This document shows positions 44,575 to 50,929 of a stretch of 50,929 bases of DNA, in pieces. A program made the position numbers and the translations under genes. The notes beneath the pieces were generated by a model that was given only the letters and a program-made list of their open reading frames with translations, was not told the origin of the DNA and did no database searches. The DNA comes from Chthoniobacterales bacterium (lineage in GTDB: Bacteria > Verrucomicrobiota > Verrucomicrobiia > Chthoniobacterales > UBA10450). Where the stretch lies: positions 1 through 50,929 of the forward strand of contig JACDHZ010000002.1 in NCBI GenBank assembly GCA_013820755.1, given 5' to 3'. Each line of letters opens with the position of its first letter. Positions within the stretch are counted from its first letter, which is position 1.

Positions 44575-45558
44575 TTAACCTGGGCCTCGATTCTCCTGCC
44601 GCCGAGCAGCTAAATTCCGAAGCCGCCTTTCTACCGCGTTGACCACCTCAGTCCAGTCGCCGCGTTCCCTTTGCCGGAATATGCGCATAGTCGGATACCA
44701 GGGACTATCGCCGCTGTGATCCATCCACCGCCAATCCGACTCGGCTTGTAATAGAATCCACGTCCTCACGCCGAGGGCTGCAGCCAGATGCGCGGGCATG
44801 CTGTCAATTGAGATCATGAGGTCCAGTGCAGCGATCGTTCGGGCGGCCGCCGTGAGATCATCGGATCCAGAAACGATCCCGAAGTCAGGCGGCCGCTCCG
44901 CCAGGCCAGCTCCTCGCTGCAGCACGTGTAGCGTAACGCCCGGCATCTGGGCGAAACTCGAGAGCAACGCGACAGGCACGGTACGTTCCGGCTCCCAATC
45001 GCCGCATCTCCAGACGATGCCGACGTGGATGTTGCCATCCTGTGGTAACGGCGCGCCCCGTACGTGCAAATATTTGTCCGGTGCCGGTAAGGTCCCAATC
45101 GTGGATCGGAACACGTGTGGTAACTCCATTACTTCGACGTCAACGTCGTAGTCCACCCCGGGAGCGCTGGAAGTGAGCGGGATCAATTGGTCAATGCCAG
45201 CAACGGTGCCGAGCAATCCTTGTAATTCAGGCTGCGCCCAAACAATCACACGCCGCGCAATTTTCCTGACGAGCAGAGCATAGCGGATGAACTGGATTGT
45301 GTCGCCGAGGCCATGATAGCAACGGATCAGAACCACCTTGCCGTGCAGTGATTCGCCGTTCCAAACCCACTGGAAATGCCGCGGCAAGTGATCGCAGCGT
45401 TGCGCGGAACGAACGCGGAGGACTTCGTCACTTACCTCCCACGCCGCTCCGAAATCGCCACTGCGCATGTGACGAAGCCAGCGGGATCCGAGCTCGTGCG
45501 ACCGTCTCGGATCAGCCACCGCAATCAACTCCAGCGCAGCCGTATCCTCAGGTTGCAA
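44575..45558 (-). CDS. GT9-like glycosyltransferase-fold protein
   Basis: The last 260 residues resemble the heptosyltransferase-like (GT9/GT-B) domain found at the end of many bacterial TPR proteins. Landmarks are VVLIRCYHGLGDTIQFIRYA, VIVWAQPELQGLL, HVGIVWRCGDWEPERTVPV, a LDLMISIDSMPAHLAAALG nucleotide-binding turn and DWRWMDHSGDSPWYPTMRIFRQ. A short helical stretch (MRSGDFGAAWEVSDEVLRVR) may be a single leftover TPR. The role is uncertain: sugar transfer to a glycan or lipid is likely by fold. The open frame goes up to 45687 inside the upstream gene, so I propose a TTG at 45558 (overlapping that gene's stop) or the ATG at 45468. Confidence 0.7.
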   Translation of the reverse strand: MQPEDTAALELIAVADPRRSHELGSRWLRHMRSGDFGAAWEVSDEVLRVRSAQRCDHLPRHFQWVWNGESLHGKVVLIRCYHGLGDTIQFIRYALLVRKIARRVIVWAQPELQGLLGTVAGIDQLIPLTSSAPGVDYDVDVEVMELPHVFRSTIGTLPAPDKYLHVRGAPLPQDGNIHVGIVWRCGDWEPERTVPVALLSSFAQMPGVTLHVLQRGAGLAERPPDFGIVSGSDDLTAAARTIAALDLMISIDSMPAHLAAALGVRTWILLQAESDWRWMDHSGDSPWYPTMRIFRQRERGDWTEVVNAVERRLRNLAARRQENRGPG

Positions 45559-45832
45559 AGGATCGCCGCAGCTTTTCCTTCTTCTCTTCGCAATCTTCCT
45601 GAAGTCGCCGGACCTCAATCGTGAGCTGCTTCTCGAGCGCTTCGACTTCGTTGGCGGCGGCGCCTCCGCGCGCCTTCCGAATTTCATCTTTCAAGAAGAG
45701 TTCTTTCTCCGCAATCCTCGCCCGGAAGGACGAATCTATTTCGGCGATCTGTGCCTTCTGCTCGTCGGTCAAGGCGACGCTTGGCGCGTTCTTCTCGAGC
45801 CGTTCCATCGCGAGTTCGTAGGCTGATTTCAT
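45548..45832 (-). CDS. Small coiled-coil protein of unknown function
   Basis: A 94-residue, charge-rich protein. Residues 25-90 are alpha-helical with heptad-like spacing and many Glu/Lys/Arg (for example FRARIAEKELFLKDEIRK and RRLQEDCEEKKEKLRRSFAT), predicting a coiled coil. I know no function. The frame is open to 45991, but the ATG at 45832 starts at a clear amphipathic helix and does not run into the divergent HAD gene. Its stop lies close to or inside the start of the GT9-like gene, so the two are probably cotranscribed. Confidence 0.65.
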   Translation of the reverse strand: MKSAYELAMERLEKNAPSVALTDEQKAQIAEIDSSFRARIAEKELFLKDEIRKARGGAAANEVEALEKQLTIEVRRLQEDCEEKKEKLRRSFAT

Positions 45833-45907
45833 AATACGACGCAGCTGCGCAGCTCGAAAACCGTTGCTCGTTGCCTCAGCGAAAGCAATCCCTAACTTAC
45901 CCGCTCG

Positions 45908-46684
45908 ATGCGCAACAAGATTCGCCTCCTCAGCACAGATTTCGACGGCACCCTTGTCGCACATGCCGGCGATCCGGTGCTCGACTCGCAATGCATGCAG
46001 CTAATCCGGGACCTTCAAAGTGACGGAGCCATCTGGGCGATCAACACGGGGCGTTCAGTCGACCTGCTCGAGTCAGGCCTCACAGATTTCGATTTTCCAT
46101 GTAGGCCTGATTTCATTCTGACGAGCGAGCGCGATGTCTTCCGTCCGTGCGAGAACGGCAGAAGATGGGAGGCGTATGGCGACTGGAATTCTCGCGTTGC
46201 GAAGGATCATGCGGAACTATTCACCTCAGCTGCATCGGTGCTCGATGACGTCCTCGATTTTGTGAATCAAAATACGCGGGCACGAATCGTACAGGACCAG
46301 CATGGGCCGGAAGGGTTAATCGCGCAGGATGAAGTGGAGATGGACCGGATCACGAAATTCATTGATGCCGCGCGCGAAACGCAGCCGAAGTTTCACTATC
46401 AACGAAACACCGTTTACCTTCGCTTTTGCCATGCTGATTATCACAAAGGTGCGGCGTTGGCGGAGTTGGCACGCCTCACTGGTGTGCCGCGGGGGGCGAC
46501 CTTCGCCGCTGGCGACCACTTCAACGACCTCTCGATGCTCGACGGACGGTATGCGGACTTTCCTGCCTGTCCTGGGAACGCCATTCCAGACGTGAAGCAA
46601 GCAGTGCGGAACGCAGGCGGCTACGTGGCACAGAGCCACTGCGGCGCCGGCGTTCATGAGGCGCTCCTTTACTTCACGAGTTAG
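45908..46684 (+). CDS. HAD-superfamily hydrolase (Cof-like subfamily IIB)
   Basis: A 258-residue phosphatase-fold protein. Motif I is STDFDGTL (catalytic aspartates), motif II the NTGRS threonine segment, motif III the lysine in HKGAALAELARLTG, and motif IV GDHFNDLSML. A cap domain lies between motifs II and III, as in Cof/sucrose-phosphatase-like enzymes. Typical substrates are small phosphorylated metabolites; the specific one is not known. Its stop overlaps the stop of the convergent gene at 46681. Confidence 0.9.
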   Translation: MRNKIRLLSTDFDGTLVAHAGDPVLDSQCMQLIRDLQSDGAIWAINTGRSVDLLESGLTDFDFPCRPDFILTSERDVFRPCENGRRWEAYGDWNSRVAKDHAELFTSAASVLDDVLDFVNQNTRARIVQDQHGPEGLIAQDEVEMDRITKFIDAARETQPKFHYQRNTVYLRFCHADYHKGAALAELARLTGVPRGATFAAGDHFNDLSMLDGRYADFPACPGNAIPDVKQAVRNAGGYVAQSHCGAGVHEALLYFTS

Positions 46685-47190
46685 CTTGCGTCGGCGAACT
46701 GAAGCCGGGGATCCTCGTCCAGAATTTGGTCAAGCGCCGGCCACTCGACGGAGCTGTCCATGTTGCGAAAGGCGTGCAGGTAAACGGCTACAGGTTCCTG
46801 CGGGTGCTTACCGAGCAACTGATCGATGGCGGCCTGGACCTTCTCTTTCGGTGGACACGACGGAATATCCTCCACGGTGCCGTCGTCCTCGTGCGGAATC
46901 TCAAGAGCAGTGAGAAACTCACGGAGCATCGGCTTGTTCGCGTTTAGCAACCATGCCTGAAGGAGATGCGTCCCTAGCGTGTCACTCACAGGGCGGCTAA
47001 GCGCCGACTTCATCCACGCGTGCCGCTCATCACGTGGTTTCCGCTCGATAAATACCGGCCGCAGGTTGCGCTGGTTGGCCAAGCCCTGAATCGCCGCCTT
47101 GTAAACCGGCTTATCGTTGGCGTGCAGGAACGAAAACATCTCGACCGCAAGCGCCTGCGAGATGCGCTGGAATAGCTCGTGCGCCTTCAC
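46681..47190 (-). CDS. Conserved protein of unknown function
   Basis: A 169-residue, mostly helical, soluble protein without motifs I recognise. The start MKAHELFQRISQALAVEMFSF, then HANDKPVYKAAIQGLANQRN, and the mid-region LLQAWLLNANKPMLREFLTAL are conserved-looking. The C-terminal half is acidic. Its ATG overlaps the stop of the Mpv17-like membrane gene by 4 bases (ATGA), so they are probably translated together and may act together. It is convergent with the HAD gene. Confidence 0.75.
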   Translation of the reverse strand: MKAHELFQRISQALAVEMFSFLHANDKPVYKAAIQGLANQRNLRPVFIERKPRDERHAWMKSALSRPVSDTLGTHLLQAWLLNANKPMLREFLTALEIPHEDDGTVEDIPSCPPKEKVQAAIDQLLGKHPQEPVAVYLHAFRNMDSSVEWPALDQILDEDPRLQFADAS

Positions 47191-48002
47191 TGCGAACCTC
47201 CGGCGACAGCTTTTGCAGGTGTAAACAGAACCGGCTGCTCAGTTTTCCCCGCGAATCGGTTCGTGATGTAGGTAAACAGGAGAACCCAGAAAGTAAGCGC
47301 GAGGCTGAATAGCGGGAACTGCACAGGCAGCGGTAGTGAATAGATCATTGCAACGAGCGGGATCCAGACCGCCCATGTGGTCAAAAGAGTAGGCACAATT
47401 TTGTCGCGGTAATATTCGAAACTCAAGGAGCGACGGAGCACCTCGAAAGAAAACCCGCTGTTCTTCCACTCGTAGGCGATCACGCCGTAAGGCGCAGCAA
47501 ACAATACATTGTAGCCGAATTGGTCGATGCAAATCTTCGTCGCTACGACTCCAAAAGTCGCTTCATAGCCGACGAAGCGAGCAAGGCCGCGGTACAGCAT
47601 ATCGACAGTGATTCCGTCTACCGCCCACAGCGGCGCTGTGAACATCAGGTTAATGAAGTTTTCACGACGGACCCGACCGCCCTGGAAAAACACCACGAGG
47701 AACAGCTCCGGTGCCACCGAAGCTGCGAGCACAGCGCTGCCGACAACGAACAGAAGACCATGCGCGCGCTTGTATTCCGCCAGCGCGTCGAGCGCCGCAG
47801 CTATCGACGGACTCCAGTAATACGCGAGCACCAGGGCGAGCATCAGCCCCTGCAGGATGAGCGCCGGACGCAGATTAGCGCGGACCGCTTCCCAGCCGAT
47901 CGCCCGTGAAAACCGATGCGCGCGGCGATTTGGCGAAGGCATCTGCGAAAGTGAAGGTTCTCGCAAGCCCAGCAAGTGCTTTCGCACGCGGGGCTCCGTC
48001 AC
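47187..48002 (-). CDS. Mpv17/PMP22-like membrane protein
   Basis: A 271-residue polytopic protein with about six membrane helices. The C-terminal half has the order of Mpv17 family features: KICIDQFGYNVLFAAPYGV (Asp-Gln...Ala-Pro), KIVPTLLTTWAVWIPLVAMI (Trp-x-x-Trp-x-Pro) and a final hydrophobic VLLFTYI. Mpv17-type proteins form small channels in eukaryotic organelles; the bacterial relatives have no known function. ATG at 48002 is used; an inner ATG at 47942 would drop 20 polar residues. It is divergent from rlmN across about 40 bases and overlaps the next gene. Confidence 0.65.
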   Translation of the reverse strand: MTEPRVRKHLLGLREPSLSQMPSPNRRAHRFSRAIGWEAVRANLRPALILQGLMLALVLAYYWSPSIAAALDALAEYKRAHGLLFVVGSAVLAASVAPELFLVVFFQGGRVRRENFINLMFTAPLWAVDGITVDMLYRGLARFVGYEATFGVVATKICIDQFGYNVLFAAPYGVIAYEWKNSGFSFEVLRRSLSFEYYRDKIVPTLLTTWAVWIPLVAMIYSLPLPVQFPLFSLALTFWVLLFTYITNRFAGKTEQPVLFTPAKAVAGGSQ

Positions 48003-48045
48003 AGCCGCAGTTGGACGTCGCTTCGCTCCAGCGGTAGCCTGCCGC

Positions 48046-49137
48046 GTGCTCGTTGACGCTAAGGGTTCGATCTTGTCACTTCTCCTTCACGATCTGACGG
48101 AGTATGTAGTCGCTCGCGGCCACCCAGCATACCGCGGCAAACAAATCGCCGATTGGCTTTACAAAAGGCGGACAGCTTCGTACGAGGAAATGACGGACCT
48201 GCCTCAGACGCTGCGCGCACAGCTCGCGGCGGAGTTTCATTTCCCAAAAGCGAATGTTGTGCGCGTGCTCGGTTCGAAGGATACGACGCAGAAGTTTCTC
48301 TTCCGGCTGCGTGATGGGAACCTGATAGAGAGTGTTCTCATTCCCGCGTCGCCCGCGTTGTACGGTGAAACCTCAGATCGGCGGACGATCTGTGTCTCGA
48401 GCCAGGTAGGCTGCGCGTATGGGTGCAATTTTTGCGCTAGTGGGCTCGAGGGATGGACGCGGAACCTCGACGCAGGCGAGATCGTGCAACAACTGACCGG
48501 CGTCGAACAGGTGAGCGGCGAGAAGATCGATAACGTGGTCTTCATGGGCATGGGCGAGCCGCTCGCAAATCTCGAAAATTTGAAGCGGGCACTCGGGATC
48601 ATCAACGGTTCGTGGGGCCTCGAGATTGGCGCGCGTCACATCACAGTTTCGACGAGCGGGCTTGCGCCGCAGATTCGCGAACTGGCCGACGATCCGACGC
48701 AGTTCCGTCTCGCGCTCTCCCTGCACGGCGCGACCGACGAAGTCCGGAGTCAGATCATGCCGGTTAACCGCAAGTATCCTTTGAACGTGCTACTCGATGC
48801 TTGTGATTACTACGTCGCGAAGAAGCGGCGGATGATGTTCGAATACATCCTGATAGCGGGCATCAACGACACGGATGAACAGGCGCGCGCACTGGCAAAG
48901 ATCGCGAAGCGGCTCTACGCGAAAATTAATCTCATTCCGTACAACACGGTTGAAAGTCTGAACTGGTCGCGACCTTCGCGATCAACTCAGGAACGATTCC
49001 ATTCGATTCTGCGTGAACACGGAATCATTTCCACGCTGCGGCGCGAGAAGGGGCACGACATTGCGGCGGCTTGTGGACAGCTAAGGCTACAAACCAAACG
49101 CGCAGAGCAGGAGGCTCAGGTCGCGCCGGTGGGCTGA
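48046..49137 (+). CDS. rlmN: Dual-specificity 23S rRNA/tRNA adenine-C2 methyltransferase RlmN
   Basis: RlmN methylates C2 of A2503 in 23S rRNA and A37 in some tRNAs using radical SAM chemistry and a cysteine-linked intermediate. It has an N-terminal HhH domain (GHPAYRGKQIADWLYKRR), the CxxxCxxC cluster motif GCAYGCNFCASG, the GMGEPLANLENL segment, LALSLHGATDEVR and a C-terminal GHDIAAACGQLR with the methyl-carrier cysteine. The frame is open to 47857, but the first 63 residues are unlike the family; I chose the GTG at 48046, giving 363 residues. Confidence 0.94.
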   Translation: MLVDAKGSILSLLLHDLTEYVVARGHPAYRGKQIADWLYKRRTASYEEMTDLPQTLRAQLAAEFHFPKANVVRVLGSKDTTQKFLFRLRDGNLIESVLIPASPALYGETSDRRTICVSSQVGCAYGCNFCASGLEGWTRNLDAGEIVQQLTGVEQVSGEKIDNVVFMGMGEPLANLENLKRALGIINGSWGLEIGARHITVSTSGLAPQIRELADDPTQFRLALSLHGATDEVRSQIMPVNRKYPLNVLLDACDYYVAKKRRMMFEYILIAGINDTDEQARALAKIAKRLYAKINLIPYNTVESLNWSRPSRSTQERFHSILREHGIISTLRREKGHDIAAACGQLRLQTKRAEQEAQVAPVG

Positions 49138-49190
49138 ACGCTGGCGAAAACTTTTTTGCGCAGCTACGTAAGCTGGCCTAAAAGAATCGC

Positions 49191-49856
49191 ATGCCCGGCT
49201 ACGACCACGAGCCTGACCGCGCGTGGGATGAATACGAGTGGGAGCGCTTTCTCCAGCAGCAGGACTACAAGACTGAGAAATACATGCAGCTGCTCGAGAA
49301 GTATCTCGATCACCCGCAGCGCGATCAGATCATCGCGCGCGAGATGGGTTGGACACAGCTGTTAAATGGCAACGAGTGGACAGATGAGGTCGACGCAGCT
49401 CTCTCAGACGAGTTGCAGCCCGACGATGACGATCCAGCACACACTGCCGACATCGTTAACGAGCGCTCTGAGACTTTCGAAGATCACAGTCTCTATCGAG
49501 CGGCCTTCGCGCTGACGGTCTGGATTGATCAGCTATTCGACAACAATCAATCGCTACAGAATGAGCCATCAGCGGTGAAGCTGGCGACCCATTCGGCACT
49601 TGCTAGCGCCAAGCTGGCCGCAGCATTAAGCGACGACGACGTCGACGAGATCGGGATGACAATTGCATATCTCAAGCGCGCCCTGAAAGCAATGACCGTC
49701 TCGATGGAAGCCGCCGGACAGATGCTTGAGGAGGGATTGATTTCCCCACGGCAACACGGTGTGTTGATGCAGCGCGTGTTCCAGGTCCGTGACGGGATCA
49801 TTACCCTCATGGGCGAGTATCGCGGCGAGTGGCTGCGACGCTTCGGCAGCCTTTAA
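49191..49856 (+). CDS. Conserved acidic protein of unknown function
   Basis: A 221-residue, strongly acidic, helical protein. The N-terminus (YDHEPDRAWDEYEWERFLQQ) is rich in aromatic and acidic residues. An acidic linker (ELQPDDDDPA) follows, then a helical C-terminal half (LYRAAFALTVWIDQLFD, IGMTIAYLKRALKAMTVSME, LISPRQHGVLMQRVFQVRDG). No signal peptide or membrane segment is visible. I do not recognise a family. It ends 14 bases before the ECF sigma factor and could be cotranscribed with it. Confidence 0.75.
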   Translation: MPGYDHEPDRAWDEYEWERFLQQQDYKTEKYMQLLEKYLDHPQRDQIIAREMGWTQLLNGNEWTDEVDAALSDELQPDDDDPAHTADIVNERSETFEDHSLYRAAFALTVWIDQLFDNNQSLQNEPSAVKLATHSALASAKLAAALSDDDVDEIGMTIAYLKRALKAMTVSMEAAGQMLEEGLISPRQHGVLMQRVFQVRDGIITLMGEYRGEWLRRFGSL

Positions 49857-49869
49857 CGGCAGCCGTTGA

Positions 49870-50511
49870 ATGAATTTAGCGCCTCGCCCGTCCAATTTCA
49901 TGCACGCGGAAGTGACCCCGGTGGAAGCCGAAGTTTCGGATGTCGATTTGGTACAGCGGTGCCAAAACGGCGACACGGAAGCCTTCGACCAGCTGGTGGG
50001 CCGCTATCGCACGAGGGTTTTTGGAATGATCTACAACATGGTTCACAGCGAGCAGGATGCCTGGGATTTAGCCCAGGATAGTTTCCTGAAGGCGTGGAAA
50101 TCGATCGGCCGGTTTCGCGGCCAATCGAGTTTCTACACCTGGACCTATCGCATCGTGATGAATGTAACGATCGACTGGCTGCGCAAGAAACAGGTGAAGG
50201 GAAGCGGCGCTGAGTTCGACGATGCAATCGAGTTGAAAGAAATCGATCCGGCATCGCGCACCGTGCCAAAGGCGAATGCGCTGCCTCACCAACAGATGCA
50301 GCACCAGGAGATTCGCGGACGGATCGACGCCGCAATCGCACAGCTGTCGCCGGAGCACCGCGCGGTCATTTTGATGAAGGAAATAGAGGACATGCAATAT
50401 CACGAGATCGCCGAAGCGCTTGGCTGTTCGATCGGCACCGTGATGTCCCGCCTGTTTTACGCACGCAAGAAGCTGCAAAATTTATTGAGGGACGTTTATG
50501 AAAACGTTTGA
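49870..50511 (+). CDS. ECF (RpoE-like) RNA polymerase sigma factor
   Basis: A 213-residue alternative sigma factor of the extracytoplasmic-function class. Region 2 is VQRCQNGDTEAFDQLVGRY through AWDLAQDSFLKAWKSIGRF, with the -10 reading segment FYTWTYRIVMNVTIDWLRKK. Region 4 is LSPEHRAVILMKEIEDMQYH, then EIAEALGCSIGTVMSRLFYA, containing the -35 recognition helix. Its stop overlaps the start of the next gene by 14 bases, the usual coupling of a sigma with its anti-sigma. ATG at 49870; a second ATG at 49900 is possible. Confidence 0.94.
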   Translation: MNLAPRPSNFMHAEVTPVEAEVSDVDLVQRCQNGDTEAFDQLVGRYRTRVFGMIYNMVHSEQDAWDLAQDSFLKAWKSIGRFRGQSSFYTWTYRIVMNVTIDWLRKKQVKGSGAEFDDAIELKEIDPASRTVPKANALPHQQMQHQEIRGRIDAAIAQLSPEHRAVILMKEIEDMQYHEIAEALGCSIGTVMSRLFYARKKLQNLLRDVYENV

Positions 50512-50929
50512 GGAAAAGTGGACTGCGTGGATTGACGGGCAGCTCGACGAGAAGGAGCTCGCCGACTTTAAAGGCACGCTTCCGGACCTAAAGACAGCGG
50601 AGATGGAGAAAGAGCAGGCGCTAAAGCTCGGCAACTTCCTCCGTCAAGAACTTGGCCTGCCGAAGATGGAAAACGAGGAGTTCTTCCATCATCAGCTCCG
50701 TACTGAAATGGCACGCGATCTGCCTCAGCCGGCATCACGAGAAAATTCAGAGCCGCGGACGAGTTGGTGGTCCGTTGGTCGCGTTGCCTGGGCAGCCGTC
50801 GCTTCCCTCGCGCTTCTGGCGATCTGCACGCTCTTCGTCATGCAGGAAGAGAATGTGGGCGGTCAGTCCACGTACCTCACGCAGATCATCAATGCCCGGG
50901 TCGATCCCGAAGTGAGCCCAAATGCCACG
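50498..50929 (+). CDS. Putative membrane-anchored anti-sigma factor, partial
   Basis: Reading from the ATG at 50498 gives MKTFEEKWTAWIDGQLDEKE, then LPDLKTAEMEKEQALKLGNF and EEFFHHQLRTEMARDLPQ, followed by a single membrane helix (VAWAAVASLALLAICTLFVM at about residues 97-116) and a polar part that runs off the window without a stop. A cytoplasmic charged N-terminus, one helix and overlap with an ECF sigma gene fit an anti-sigma factor that holds the sigma at the membrane. No ZAS zinc motif is seen. The anti-sigma role is inferred from position and topology. Confidence 0.75.
   Translation, partial: MKTFEEKWTAWIDGQLDEKELADFKGTLPDLKTAEMEKEQALKLGNFLRQELGLPKMENEEFFHHQLRTEMARDLPQPASRENSEPRTSWWSVGRVAWAAVASLALLAICTLFVMQEENVGGQSTYLTQIINARVDPEVSPNAT

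Overview
The window looks like a chromosomal segment of a soil- or freshwater-type Verrucomicrobiota bacterium, probably near Chthoniobacterales/Spartobacteria. This placement is an inference from gene content and protein style: a SecA of about 1008 residues with large insertions, a B-type succinate dehydrogenase with a single five-helix cytochrome subunit, a TopB-like topoisomerase with C-terminal repeats, and several conserved small proteins of unknown function. No rRNA is present to settle it. LpxA, TolC and SecA show a Gram-negative envelope. Coding density is high, and many neighbouring genes overlap by 4 bases (ATGA or GTGA).

Layout. 1-2014 (minus): mpg, mnmA and cutA, the last cut by the window edge and carrying a frameshift. 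2167-8379: a VOC protein, secA, ridA, pyrE and a GT4 glycosyltransferase. 8464-11833 (plus): the sdhCAB operon. 11842-14096: ispE, pyrF and a lipoate-ligase-family gene. 14419-23094 (minus): one 8.7-kb gene for a cyclic beta-1,2-glucan synthase (NdvB type), flanked by the two largest gene-poor stretches outside the decayed island. 23660-25778: a frameshifted membrane/TPR glycosyltransferase-like gene. 25939-28531 (plus): polyprenyl synthase, radC and lpxA. 28535-32746 (minus): moeA, marR, tolC and pgeF. 32800-32887: tRNA-Ser(GCT). 32956-35437 (minus): a response regulator, an SPW membrane protein, a HIT hydrolase, an ATP-cone-like protein and nrdR, with a NrdR-box-like site just upstream of nrdR.

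The most unusual stretch is 35477-37180, between nrdR and topB. It holds the wreckage of a CRISPR-Cas locus: a frameshifted cas4 and the first 65 or so codons of a cas3 broken by at least three indels. Two unidentified decayed coding stretches lie between and upstream of them. No CRISPR array, cas1, cas2 or effector genes are visible.

37181-44306 (minus) is an information-processing cluster: prs, rplY, pth, rpsF, ssb, dprA and topB. 44575-49856 carries a GT9-like protein, a small coiled-coil protein, a HAD hydrolase, two overlapping genes (one unknown, one Mpv17-like), rlmN and an unknown acidic protein. The window ends in an ECF sigma factor overlapping a membrane anti-sigma-like gene that runs off the edge.

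Isolated single-base frameshifts also occur in cutA and in the TPR gene. Because most core genes, including the 8.7-kb ndvB, are intact, these two could be real lesions or residual assembly errors. The clustered frameshifts in the cas relics are best explained by genuine decay.
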